From assembly GCF_001425625.1 (NCBI RefSeq), contig NZ_LMCP01000010.1, positions 1 through 64,000 on the forward strand: a stretch of 64,000 bases of DNA, given 5' to 3'. Positions 9,121-17,322 of this stretch are shown here, piece after piece. The position numbers and the translations under genes are program-made. Numbering within the stretch: the first letter of the stretch is position 1; every line of letters begins with the position of its first letter. The notes below the pieces were generated by a model that was not told the origin of the DNA, ran no database searches, and saw only the letters and a list, made by a program, of their open reading frames with translations. Origin of the DNA: Mesorhizobium sp. Root102. Lineage in GTDB: Bacteria > Pseudomonadota > Alphaproteobacteria > Rhizobiales > Rhizobiaceae.

Positions 9121-10335
9121 TTGAAAACCGTTCTGAAAATGGGCGCATCACTGGCCTTGTGCCTTGGCGCGCTTGCCCATCCTGCATTCGCCGAGGACAA
9201 CATCGTCAAGATTGGCGTCGTCGCGGCGGAGTCAGGCTCTTTCGTTTCTGCCGGCCATACCTTGCCGGCCGGCGTCGGCCTGGCCGTCAAGCAGATCAAT
9301 GATGCCGGCGGCTTCAAGGTCGGCGGCAAGACCTACAAGCTCGAAATGGTCAAGCGCGACGACCGCACCGATATCTCCACGGCAATAGCCGCCACCCAGG
9401 AGCTGGTGCGCGACGTCAAGGTGCAGGCGATCTTCGGGTCGGAAACGCATGACTTCACGCTGGCCATGGCGAAGATCACGCAGCCGGCCAAGATCATCCA
9501 TTTCGCCGGCAATTCGACGCTGGCGAAAATCCTCAACGCCGATAGCGTCAAGCCTGGCGGCGAGGATCACTATCTCTTCCAGTCCGAACCGCAGGAATTC
9601 CAGCGTTCCGGATCGACCGCGCGTGGTGTCCTGTCCTTGCTCGAACCGCTGCTTGGCTTCAAGCCGAAGAAGTCGGTGATGATCGTCGGCAACGATGCCA
9701 CCGGCCAGTTCCTGTCGTCCTACTATTACAAGGCGCTGAAGGCCGAGGGGCAGGACGTTCCCGACATCATCTTCTATCCGCCTGACACCACCGATTTCTC
9801 ACCCTTCCTGACGCGGGCCAAGAGCCTCAATCCTGACATCATCCACTTCTGGTACAATGGTGATTCAACGCTGACGGCGCTGCCGCAGGCGCTTGAACTG
9901 GGTGCCGCGAAAAGCTATTTCCTGTTCGGCGTCGACCCCGGCATCTGGAAGGAAAAGCAGCTTTCGGCCGATGTGCCGGTGGCGATGAGCTGCGTCCCGG
10001 TCTGCTGGGGCGAGTCTTCCAACCCGAAGGCCAAGGCCTATTTCGACGCTTATTTCGCCGCCGGCGCGCCGCATGGCGTGACCTCGTCGGTGTCACTGCT
10101 CTATCATGACTATGTCCACTTCCTCGTCGAAGCTTGGCAGAAGGCCGACAGCTTCGATCCGGACAAGACGGTCGACGCGCTGCTGACGCTCCATCACAAG
10201 GGCGTGGTCTCGGATGATCTGACGTTCAATCCGACGCATCAGGTCACCCATGCCACCGAGGTCTGCGCCGCGGCACCGGGCGGCGCCATCTCCTGCGCCA
10301 TGCAGCAGCCGCCGGCCGAAGCGCCGAAGAGTTGA
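9121..10335 (+). CDS. ABC transporter substrate-binding protein, branched-chain amino acid (LivJ/K) type
   Basis: This is a periplasmic binding protein of about 404 residues with a signal peptide MKTVLKMGASLALCLGAL ending at AFA. The mature part begins EDNIVKIGVVAAESGSFVSA, the type 1 periplasmic-binding fold of Liv systems. TTG 9121 was chosen because GGGAGGA sits 7 bases upstream; ATG 9094 in the same frame lacks an SD and would spoil the signal peptide. It is first in a five-gene SBP-permease-permease-ATPase-ATPase operon and is followed by a strong hairpin. Although the family name says branched-chain amino acids, such proteins bind many ligands, and the reductase and dehydrogenase neighbours suggest a non-amino-acid substrate. 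Confidence 0.88.
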   Translation: MKTVLKMGASLALCLGALAHPAFAEDNIVKIGVVAAESGSFVSAGHTLPAGVGLAVKQINDAGGFKVGGKTYKLEMVKRDDRTDISTAIAATQELVRDVKVQAIFGSETHDFTLAMAKITQPAKIIHFAGNSTLAKILNADSVKPGGEDHYLFQSEPQEFQRSGSTARGVLSLLEPLLGFKPKKSVMIVGNDATGQFLSSYYYKALKAEGQDVPDIIFYPPDTTDFSPFLTRAKSLNPDIIHFWYNGDSTLTALPQALELGAAKSYFLFGVDPGIWKEKQLSADVPVAMSCVPVCWGESSNPKAKAYFDAYFAAGAPHGVTSSVSLLYHDYVHFLVEAWQKADSFDPDKTVDALLTLHHKGVVSDDLTFNPTHQVTHATEVCAAAPGGAISCAMQQPPAEAPKS

Positions 10336-10347
10336 GCGCTATCCCTC

Positions 10348-10375
10348 AGTTGGCGGCCTCATCCCGCCGCCAACT
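10348..10375 (+). terminator. Intercistronic hairpin after binding-protein gene
   Basis: AGTTGGCGGC pairs perfectly with GCCGCCAACT across an 8-base loop, followed by a pyrimidine-rich CCTTCTTCTTT. It lies between the Liv-type binding-protein and permease genes, where it could end part of the transcripts or protect the 3' end of the binding-protein mRNA. Confidence 0.7.
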
Positions 10376-10437
10376 CCTTCTTCTTTGAAGCAGGCAGGCT
10401 CGATCGCCGGCCCCCGCATGAACAACGGAAGTCAGCC

Positions 10438-11310
10438 GTGGATATTTTCATCCAGCAAATCCTCAACGGCCTTTCCATCGCCAGCGTCATCACGCTGATC
10501 GCCATCGGCGTCACCCTGATCTTCGGCCTGACCGGCATCATCAACTTCGCGCATGGCGAATTCCTGATGATCGGCGGCATCGTCACCTGGCTTGCGGTCA
10601 GTGCCGGCCTCGGCTTCCCGCTGGCGGTGGTGCTGGCGATCCTGGCTGTCGGGCTGATGGGCTACATCCTCGAGCGCGGCCTGTTTCGCTTCACGCTGGA
10701 GCGGCCGACCAACGGCTTCATCGTGTCGCTCGGCCTCATCGTCGTGCTGCAGCATGTCGTGGTGCTGTTCTGGAACCCCAACCAGAAGAGCATTCCGCGC
10801 CCGCTGACCACCGTATGGGACGTCGGCGGCGTGCGCATCGCATCGGTGCGCGTCATGGTGATCCTGATCACCATCGCCGTGGTGGCGCTGAGTTTCCGCA
10901 TGATCACGGCCAGCCGCTACGGTCGCGCGCTGCGGGCAAGCGTCGAGGATCGCGATACGGCGGCGCTGATGGGCATTCCGGTGCGCCGCTATATCACCGG
11001 CGTATTCGTGCTCGGCAGTGCGCTGGCCGGCCTTGGCGGCGCGCTGCTGATCGCGCTGTTTCCGATCACGCCGTTCACTGGCGGCACCATGGTGATGAAG
11101 GGTTTCGCCGTGGCCCTGATCGGCGGGCTCGGCAACATCTATGGCGCCGTCGCCGCCGGCCTCATCCTCGGCATCGTCGAAGGCTTCAGCGCCGGCTACG
11201 GCTTCTCGCAATGGACCGACGCCTACTCCTTCGCCCTGATGATCCTGGTGCTGATCGTGCGCCCGCACGGCCTGTTCGGCGGCACCAGCGGGCCCAGGAT
11301 GGCATCATGA
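10438..11310 (+). CDS. Branched-chain amino acid-type ABC transporter permease (LivH)
   Basis: This inner-membrane permease has 290 residues, many hydrophobic segments and the LivH signature GIINFAHGEFLMIGG (about 35-49). The C-terminal half contains ALIGGLGNIYGAVAAGLILG, the cytoplasmic loop that contacts the ATPase. The start is GTG 10438. The stop overlaps the next start as ATGA, showing translational coupling. It forms the transmembrane pair with the LivM-type protein downstream. Confidence 0.9.
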   Translation: MDIFIQQILNGLSIASVITLIAIGVTLIFGLTGIINFAHGEFLMIGGIVTWLAVSAGLGFPLAVVLAILAVGLMGYILERGLFRFTLERPTNGFIVSLGLIVVLQHVVVLFWNPNQKSIPRPLTTVWDVGGVRIASVRVMVILITIAVVALSFRMITASRYGRALRASVEDRDTAALMGIPVRRYITGVFVLGSALAGLGGALLIALFPITPFTGGTMVMKGFAVALIGGLGNIYGAVAAGLILGIVEGFSAGYGFSQWTDAYSFALMILVLIVRPHGLFGGTSGPRMAS

Positions 11311-12326
11311 AGGAAGATCGCCGCGCGGATTTGTTCGAGTCGCTCCGATCGCTGCTGCCGGTGCTGGTCATTTTGGCGCTGATCGCGCTGGTGCCGCTGT
11401 TTTCGCCCAGCAATCGCTTCCTGTCGCTGGCGATCTCGGCCGGCATCAACGTCATCGCGCTCTACGGCCTCTCGGTGCTGTTCGGGCAGACCGGCATCCT
11501 GTCGATGGGCCACGCCGCGCTGGTCGGTGTCGGCGCCTATGCGGCGGCGATCCTCGCGCGGGACTTTGGCATCGGGTTCTGGCTGGCGCTGCCGGCGGCG
11601 GCCCTCGCCAGCGCGGTGTTCGCGATGATCGTCGGCATTCCGTCGCTGCGCGTAGGCGGCCATCACTTCGTCATCATGACCTTTGCCTTCGGGCAATTGC
11701 TGGCAATCGTGCTCACCAATGGCGGCGACTATACGGGTGCGGCCACCGGGCTCGACATCGCCGGTCCGGTCACCCTGTTCGGTGCCGATATGACCGACCT
11801 GACGCGCTACTATCTGATGGTGGTGGCTTTCGTCACTGTCGCGGCGGTGGCGAGCTGGGCGATCATCCATTCGTCCTACGGCCGCACGCTGCGTGCCATC
11901 CGCGAGAACGAAAAGCTCGCCGCCTCGCTCGGCATCAATGTCGGCCGCCACAAGATCGGCGCCTTCGTCGTCAGCGGCATCTTTGCCGGCATTTCGGGCG
12001 TGCTGCTCGCCTATTTCCTTGGCCATATCTCGCCGTCGCAGTTCTCCTCCTTCCCCAGCATCTATCTGGCGCTGATGGTCATGATCGGCGGCGCAAGGCT
12101 GATCGAGGGGCCGCTCGCCGGCGGCATCCTCGTCGCCTTCCTGCCGGAGGTGCTCAACCTCGACCCGGTGCAGTCGCGCATCGTCTACGGCGTCTGCCTG
12201 ATCGCGGTGATCATGCTTTTGCCCGACGGCCTGATAGGCGGCATCGTGCGAGCGCTCCGCGCGGCATTTTCGGGCAAGCCGAAACAGGAGACGGAAGACT
12301 GCGACGCAGCGGAGGTGCGGCAATGA
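11307..12326 (+). CDS. Branched-chain amino acid-type ABC transporter permease (LivM)
   Basis: The 339-residue membrane protein carries the LivM motif GQTGILSMGHAALVGVGAY, the conserved RAIRENEKLAASLGIN cytoplasmic loop and the VMIGGARLIEGPLAGG ATPase-contact segment. ATG 11307 overlaps the stop of the preceding permease by four bases (ATGA). An upstream extension in the same frame is an overlap with livH and was discarded. It pairs with LivH to form the channel. Confidence 0.9.
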   Translation: MKEDRRADLFESLRSLLPVLVILALIALVPLFSPSNRFLSLAISAGINVIALYGLSVLFGQTGILSMGHAALVGVGAYAAAILARDFGIGFWLALPAAALASAVFAMIVGIPSLRVGGHHFVIMTFAFGQLLAIVLTNGGDYTGAATGLDIAGPVTLFGADMTDLTRYYLMVVAFVTVAAVASWAIIHSSYGRTLRAIRENEKLAASLGINVGRHKIGAFVVSGIFAGISGVLLAYFLGHISPSQFSSFPSIYLALMVMIGGARLIEGPLAGGILVAFLPEVLNLDPVQSRIVYGVCLIAVIMLLPDGLIGGIVRALRAAFSGKPKQETEDCDAAEVRQ

Positions 12327-13045
12327 GCCCGATCCTGGCGATCAGCGGCCTCAGCAAGCAATTCGGGGGCGTCACCGCCCTGGCCGGCGTCGATCTCGCC
12401 ATCGAAGAAGGCGAGATCCTCGGCGTCGTCGGCCCGAACGGCTCGGGCAAGACGACTTTGTTCAACGTCGTCACCGGGGTCCACAAGCCTAGCGGCGGCA
12501 CGGTGCTGTTTCGCGGCCAGGACATCACGGGTCTCAAGCCGCACGCCATATCGCGGGCCGGCATCGGCTACACCTTCCAGCAGGCTATGGCCTTTGCCGG
12601 CCTTGGCGTGCTGGAGAATGTCCAGATCGCCGGCGAGCACGCGCGGGCAGGGGGCACCGCCAATCCCTGGCCGACGCCGCAAGCGCTGCTCGATTTCGTC
12701 GGTTTAAGCGCGCTCGGCGGCGAAAAAGCCGGCGTGCTGCCTTTCGGCAGCCTTCGCCTGCTCGGCCTTGCGCTGGCACTGGCCACGCGTCCCTCGCTGC
12801 TGTTGCTCGATGAGCCAGCCGCCGGCCTCAATGATCGCGAGACCGCGGCCCTTGTCGGGCTTGTCCGCCAGCTTCCCGGCCATGGCATCACCGTTTGCGT
12901 CATCGACCACGACATGAAGCTGATGCAGATGCTGTGCCGTCGCCTTGCCGTGCTCGATTTCGGTTCCAAGATCGCCGACGGGCCGACCGAAGCGGTGCTT
13001 GCCGATCCCAAGGTGCTGGAAGTCTATCTGGGGGGCGATCTGTGA
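12323..13045 (+). CDS. ABC transporter ATP-binding protein (LivG type)
   Basis: This 240-residue ATPase has Walker A GPNGSGKTT (about 38-46), a LivG-style VTGVHKPSGGTVLF and Walker B LLLLDEPAAGL, then the switch His in CVIDHDMKLM. The ABC signature is unusual: where LSxGQ is expected it reads LPFGSLRLLGLALALA. The protein is also slightly shorter than the usual 250-260 residues, with a compressed helical subdomain. Start and stop overlap the flanking genes (ATGA and GTGA). It energises LivH/LivM with the LivF-type partner, whose signature is normal. Confidence 0.87.
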   Translation: MSPILAISGLSKQFGGVTALAGVDLAIEEGEILGVVGPNGSGKTTLFNVVTGVHKPSGGTVLFRGQDITGLKPHAISRAGIGYTFQQAMAFAGLGVLENVQIAGEHARAGGTANPWPTPQALLDFVGLSALGGEKAGVLPFGSLRLLGLALALATRPSLLLLDEPAAGLNDRETAALVGLVRQLPGHGITVCVIDHDMKLMQMLCRRLAVLDFGSKIADGPTEAVLADPKVLEVYLGGDL

Positions 13046-13773
13046 GCCTGCTTGACGTTTCCGATATCGTCACCGGCTATGGGCCGTCCATCGTCAACCG
13101 CGGCATCTCGCTGACGCTGGGCGAGGGCGAGATCGTCACCATCCTCGGCCCCAACGGCGCCGGCAAGTCGACGTTGCTCAAGGCAATCGCCGGGCTGATC
13201 CGGCCACGCGCCGGCAGCATCGCCTTCGATGGTGCCGAGGTGACCGGGCTTGCCGCCGATGTCATGGCCAGGCGAGGCGTCGTGCTGGTGCCGGAGGGAC
13301 GCAAGATCTTCGTCGACATGACGGTCGAGGAGAATTTGCGTCTTGGCGCCTATGCGCGCCGCGATGATGCGGCCGTGGAAGCCGATTTCGAAACGATGCT
13401 GGCCTTCTTCCCGATCCTGGCCACCAAGCGGCGCGACAAGGGCGGCTCGCTGAGCGGCGGGCAGCAGCAGATGCTGGCGATCGGGCGCGGGCTGATGACG
13501 CGGCCGCGCGTGCTGTTGCTCGACGAACCGTCGCTTGGCTTGTCGCCGCTGCTGGTCAAGGAGATCAAGGCGATCATCCTCGGCATCGGCGAACGCTTCG
13601 GTGCCTCGGTGCTGCTGGTCGAACAGAATGCCGGTCTCGCTTTGTCGGTCGCCTCGCGCGGCTACCTCATGCAGAACGGCCGCATTGCGGTCTCAGGCGC
13701 AATCGCCGAATTGCGCGACATGTCGCTGATGCGGGAACTGTACCTCGGCGGCGTGGCGGGAGCAGCCGCATGA
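13042..13773 (+). CDS. ABC transporter ATP-binding protein (LivF type)
   Basis: This is a 243-residue ATPase with Walker A GPNGAGKST, LivF-type VPEGRKIFVDMTVEENL, signature LSGGQQQMLAIGR, Walker B LLLDEPSLGLSP and switch region VEQNAG. The GTG start at 13042 overlaps the stop of the LivG-type gene; an in-frame upstream extension lies inside that gene. It is the last transporter gene of the operon, followed after 26 bases by a convergent GntR gene. Confidence 0.9.
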   Translation: MSLLDVSDIVTGYGPSIVNRGISLTLGEGEIVTILGPNGAGKSTLLKAIAGLIRPRAGSIAFDGAEVTGLAADVMARRGVVLVPEGRKIFVDMTVEENLRLGAYARRDDAAVEADFETMLAFFPILATKRRDKGGSLSGGQQQMLAIGRGLMTRPRVLLLDEPSLGLSPLLVKEIKAIILGIGERFGASVLLVEQNAGLALSVASRGYLMQNGRIAVSGAIAELRDMSLMRELYLGGVAGAAA

Positions 13774-13799
13774 GCCCGCGACCGGTCGTGGCTTGCCCC

Positions 13800-14540
13800 C
13801 TAATCGTGAACAGCTTTGTCGCGCAGATCTTCGAAGCGGGCGTAGCTCTTGGTCAAATGGCTGCGCATGGCGCGCCGCGCCGCGTTGACGTCCCTGGCTT
13901 CGATGGCAGCCAGGATGACGCGATGCTCGCGCTGCATGCGGTCCAGATACTTCTCCCGCTCGGGAATGGTCATCCGGTCGAGCCGCGTCCACTGGCGCGG
14001 GATCATGGCGCTGCCGAACGTGTCGAACAGCCGGGTGAAATTCGGGTTTTGGGTCGCAGCCAGGATGGCGCGGTGAAAGCCGAAATCCTCTTCCGAACCC
14101 GACCCGCCGGCACGCACCGCCGCCTCCAGCGCATCGAGCCGCGAACTCATCTGCTCGAGCGCTGCGTCGCTGCGCCGCTCGGCGGCAAGGCCGGTCGCCT
14201 CGACCTCGATGCCCATGCGCAGTTCCAGCACACGCAGCACCTCGTCGATCGATTCGAGATCGTCCGGCAGGATGGAAAAGGTCCTTGGCAGCGGATCCTT
14301 GGCGACGAAAGCGCCGAGGCCCTGACGCGTGGTGATCAATCCCCGGGCGCGCAGTGCCGCCAGCGCCTCGCGCACGACGGTACGGCTGACACCGGTCGCG
14401 GCGACGATCTCCTGCTCGGTCGGCAGTCTCTGGCCCGGCGCCAGATCGCCGGATTCGATCTGCGCGATCAGCGTGTTGACGAGCCCGGTCCTGAGATTGG
14501 GCGCTTGCGGTATCGCATCGAAAAGCATGGGCTCCGCCAT
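13800..14540 (-). CDS. GntR-family (FadR/FCD) transcriptional regulator
   Basis: The 246-residue protein has an N-terminal winged helix containing GQRLPTEQEIVAATGVSRTV and a recognition helix SRTVVREALAALRARG, then RQGLGAFV. The C-terminal half is the all-helical FCD ligand domain with DFGFHRAIL. The start at MAEPMLFDAI was preferred to a farther ATG at 14597 because CGGAG lies just upstream. It is transcribed towards the Liv operon and away from the beta-hydroxyacid dehydrogenase. It is the natural candidate to bind the palindrome at 9065-9081 as a repressor released by the transported compound or a catabolite. Confidence 0.88.
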   Translation of the reverse strand: MAEPMLFDAIPQAPNLRTGLVNTLIAQIESGDLAPGQRLPTEQEIVAATGVSRTVVREALAALRARGLITTRQGLGAFVAKDPLPRTFSILPDDLESIDEVLRVLELRMGIEVEATGLAAERRSDAALEQMSSRLDALEAAVRAGGSGSEEDFGFHRAILAATQNPNFTRLFDTFGSAMIPRQWTRLDRMTIPEREKYLDRMQREHRVILAAIEARDVNAARRAMRSHLTKSYARFEDLRDKAVHD

Positions 14541-14642
14541 CGGGGGACTCCGGTCCGATTCTCCCGCAAGGATTGCATCGACAGGTGCCCACCGCAAGGT
14601 GACCAGAGGTCAGCCCGCCAGCGTAGATCATAGGAGGATTGC

Positions 14643-15548
14643 ATGAAAGAACGCATTGGCTTCATCGGCCTGGGCAGCATGGGCGCCGGCATGGCCGACA
14701 ATCTGCTGCGCAAGGGCTGGCCGCTGACCGTGTGCGTGCATCGCAGCCGCACCGCTGCCGATCGGTTGATAGCAGCCGGTGCCAGCGAGGTCGCAACCCC
14801 GCGCAAACTCGCCGCCGCCTCCGACATCGTCATCCTGTGCGTCACCGGTTCGCGCGAGGTTGAAATGCTGATCAAGGGGCCGGATGGCCTTGCCGTGGCC
14901 GGAACGCCGCTGCTGATCGTCGACTGCTCGACCTCCAACCCGTCGTCGACCACAGCCCTTGCGACCGACCTTGCCGAGCAGGGCGTCATGCTCATCGATG
15001 CGCCGCTGGCGCGCACGCCCAAGGAGGCGGCCGAGGGCAAGCTCGACGTCATGGTCGGCGGCCCGGCCGAGGCGGTCGCCCGCGCGCGCCCGGTACTTGA
15101 AGCGTTCGCGGCGCGAATCATCCACACTGGCCCGACCGGCAGCGGCCACACCATGAAGCTGCTCAACAATTTCGTCTCGATGGGCTATTCGGCGATCTAC
15201 TCGGAGGCGCTGACACTGGGCGCCAAGGCCGGCCTGACGCCGCAGGTCTTCAACAGCGTCATTTCAGGCAGCCGCATGGATTGCGGTTTTTACCAGGCGT
15301 TCTTCGATTTCGTCCTGAACCGCAACGAAAACGCCCAGCGCTTCGCCATCGTCAACGCGCTGAAGGACATGACGTATCTTGCTTCATTCGCGCAGGCGGC
15401 GGGTGTTGCCAACCCGATTGGTGCTGCGGTGCGCAACGGCTTTGCCACCGCCGTCACCACCGGCCATGGCGAGAAATTCGTGCCGGCCTTGTCGGATATT
15501 GTGGCGGGGTTGAATGGGGTGTCGCTGGTGGAGCAGCCGGCGGAGTGA
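14643..15548 (+). CDS. NAD(P)-dependent beta-hydroxyacid dehydrogenase (HIBADH family)
   Basis: This 301-residue enzyme has the nucleotide motif IGFIGLGSMGAGMADNLL (5-22). Its substrate loop is LIDAPLARTPKEAAEGKL, a variant of the usual DAPVSGG, and the catalytic Lys172 lies in GSGHTMKLLNN. The family oxidises 3-hydroxyisobutyrate, tartronate semialdehyde, threonate and similar acids. It is divergent from the GntR gene (about 100 bases between start codons) and is preceded by AGGAGG. With the Liv-type importer and aldo/keto reductase it probably completes a small hydroxy-acid pathway; the exact substrate is not evident. Confidence 0.87.
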   Translation: MKERIGFIGLGSMGAGMADNLLRKGWPLTVCVHRSRTAADRLIAAGASEVATPRKLAAASDIVILCVTGSREVEMLIKGPDGLAVAGTPLLIVDCSTSNPSSTTALATDLAEQGVMLIDAPLARTPKEAAEGKLDVMVGGPAEAVARARPVLEAFAARIIHTGPTGSGHTMKLLNNFVSMGYSAIYSEALTLGAKAGLTPQVFNSVISGSRMDCGFYQAFFDFVLNRNENAQRFAIVNALKDMTYLASFAQAAGVANPIGAAVRNGFATAVTTGHGEKFVPALSDIVAGLNGVSLVEQPAE

Positions 15549-15579
15549 CGGGCCGACTGTCGCAGCCAATGACAAGCGA

Positions 15580-15789
15580 TCACCCCAGCACAGGCGGAGT
15601 GGGATCGTAGCCAATTGAAACTATCCCCGGATGCCGGTGGGCGATGGCGAGTATCTGGGTCTCAAGCTCGCAGTTATAGGCCATGAGCGCCTTCACGGTC
15701 TCAAGTGGGCTGTCGTAGCGCGCGATGAGCTTCATGGCTTCGGAATGGAGCTCGGCTTTGGCTTCGGCGTCAAAGTGCATCGTACCCAT
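15580..15789 (-). CDS. Small helical hypothetical protein (tandem relative of neighbour)
   Basis: This 69-residue protein is preceded by a strong GGAGGAAC. The central part AKAELHSEAMKLIARYDSP and then KALMAYNCELETQI resembles the product of the gene just upstream, which has QEAALQAHAEDFIAVHKGD and KEMIVLNGHLQERL. Both are predicted to be alpha-helical and acidic, without signal or membrane segment. They are 11 bases apart and surely co-transcribed. No function is recognised. Confidence 0.65.
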   Translation of the reverse strand: MGTMHFDAEAKAELHSEAMKLIARYDSPLETVKALMAYNCELETQILAIAHRHPGIVSIGYDPTPPVLG

Positions 15790-15800
15790 GGCGGTTCCTC

Positions 15801-15980
15801 CTAGCGTGTCGCGCGGCGAGGGGCGGTGAGTGCATCAAGTCGCTCCTGAAGATGCCCATTGAGCACGATCATTTCCTTGAGCGCCTTCATCACATCACCC
15901 TTGTGGACGGCGATGAAATCCTCGGCGTGAGCCTGGAGGGCGGCCTCCTGGCGACTGTTGAGTGTCACAATGCGGTCCAT
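15801..15980 (-). CDS. Very small helical hypothetical protein
   Basis: A 59-residue reading frame starts MDRIVTLNSRQEAALQ and ends APRRATR, with its stop 11 bases before the SD-supported start of the next small gene. Its helix pattern and several positions match that neighbour, suggesting a tandem duplication. The upstream region is AT-richer than the surroundings, compatible with a promoter. Function unknown; it is possibly a small regulatory or phage-derived protein. Confidence 0.55.
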   Translation of the reverse strand: MDRIVTLNSRQEAALQAHAEDFIAVHKGDVMKALKEMIVLNGHLQERLDALTAPRRATR

Positions 15981-16080
15981 AGCAATTACTCCAAACGCTA
16001 CAGGATCGCAGTGAACAAAAAGGGAACATAAATGTCAAGGGTGAATTGACTCGGAGAGGAACTCATTCCTATTTTCTAAT

Positions 16081-16395
16081 ATGCCGGAGCAGCCCAGAAA
16101 ACCCCGCCGCCTTGTGCAGACCCTTTGCAAAGCACATGAGGTCGGTCAGTTGATCCGCGTCCGGTGCGTCAACTGCAACATCACCCGCCATTATCTGCCT
16201 GGCGACCTTGCCAAGCTTATCGGGGACATTCCGTTTTGGGATGTTGACCGGCATATGCGTTGCGAGCGGTGCAAACGTCGCGACCTTGATGTCGATATCC
16301 TGCTGCCAAGCGCATCGGAGGGCTTGAGGATACGGGTGAGGCGGCTTGTTGAAATCCGCATGGTGCGCCGTGTGATCTGGAGCGACGAAGAGTAG
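16081..16395 (+). CDS. Hypothetical zinc-ribbon-like protein
   Basis: This basic protein of 104 residues has two Cys-x2-Cys pairs, at 29/32 (CVNC) and 61/64 (CERC), spaced as in a small zinc ribbon. Between them lies HYLPGDLAKLIGDIPFWDV. Many Arg residues suggest nucleic-acid contact. The ATG follows an AT-rich stretch without a strong SD. It is divergent from the two tiny genes. The family is not recognised, and a DNA- or RNA-binding role is only inference. Confidence 0.6.
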   Translation: MPEQPRKPRRLVQTLCKAHEVGQLIRVRCVNCNITRHYLPGDLAKLIGDIPFWDVDRHMRCERCKRRDLDVDILLPSASEGLRIRVRRLVEIRMVRRVIWSDEE

Positions 16396-16533
16396 GCGCT
16401 AACAGCCCGGCATTTCAATCACTTGCCGCCGATTTGCTTAATGCTGCTTACGACGAAAAACGACCAAGATTGCAAGAAAGATGGCAATTGCAAGGCCCGG
16501 TGCTACGTCCGACATTACCCGAAGGCCAGCCAT

Positions 16534-17247
16534 CTAGAACAACGAGCCTTGGCTTGGCAGGGGTGGTGCCTGCTCGGGAAACTTGATCTGCGTGGCCGGC
16601 TTCTCGACAATCACAAGGGCATCGTCAGGCGCCGTGCGCTGTAGCCGCTTCGCCTCAGACCATGGCGCTGTCAGCCACGTCTCGGTCTCCTCCTGCGTCC
16701 TCAGGATCACCGGCATGGCCTTCTCATGGATCGGCTTGATGAGCGCATTGGGAGCGGTCGTCATGAACCCGTAAAGCTCGAAATCGCCGGGGCCATCCCT
16801 GACCTTGCGCACCCCATGCCACGGGGTCCAGAGGCCAGCGAAGAAGAACAGCGGGCGGTCCTCATTGAGAGCGAACCAGTAGTTCCGCTGGATGCCTGTC
16901 TCAGGGTCCTTGTCACCGGGTGTCGGGCTCGGCTCGGCAAAGCTGGTCACCGGCACCACGCAACGGTTCTCGACGCCGACATATTGCTGCCAATGGCCAT
17001 ACTGGGGATTGCGTATGTTGGTCGTGCCGTAGTCCGCCTTGCCCTTCATCCGCTCAACGGGTGTCGGCATGCCCCACAGCAGGTTCGCCAATTCCCGCTG
17101 CCCGTCCAGCGCATTGCGCACCACCGGGCCGGGGCGGTTGGGATAGATGTCGATGGACGGCTCAAGGTTGCCCAGGATGTCCCGCAGAGTCCGGGTCCAT
17201 TGGCGGACGGCCTCTTGTGACGTGGTGATGTTGTAGAGGTTGCACAT
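16534..17247 (-). CDS. SOS response-associated peptidase (SRAP/YedK, HMCES family)
   Basis: The protein has 237 residues when started at MCNLYN, placing the catalytic Cys at position 2 as required for thiazolidine crosslinking to abasic sites in single-stranded DNA. Other family marks are NIRNPQ, the SFAEPS Glu region and PIHEKAMPVIL with the active-site His. A start two codons upstream (MTMCN) would bury the Cys and is rejected. It acts in the cytoplasm at stalled forks. It stands alone next to small hypothetical genes; such stand-alone copies are common near mobile DNA. Confidence 0.9.
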   Translation of the reverse strand: MCNLYNITTSQEAVRQWTRTLRDILGNLEPSIDIYPNRPGPVVRNALDGQRELANLLWGMPTPVERMKGKADYGTTNIRNPQYGHWQQYVGVENRCVVPVTSFAEPSPTPGDKDPETGIQRNYWFALNEDRPLFFFAGLWTPWHGVRKVRDGPGDFELYGFMTTAPNALIKPIHEKAMPVILRTQEETETWLTAPWSEAKRLQRTAPDDALVIVEKPATQIKFPEQAPPLPSQGSLF

Positions 17248-17322
17248 GGTCACACTCTGCCGTGAGTGTGCTCCGCCGACCAGTCGAAAAATTCGGACGA
17301 AATAGCACCGAGGACGAAACCG

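Noticed and set aside
10432..12323. Minus-strand open frames opposite livH and livM
   Set aside because: Low-complexity His/Asp/Arg-rich translations without SD or motif; the plus-strand genes are certain.
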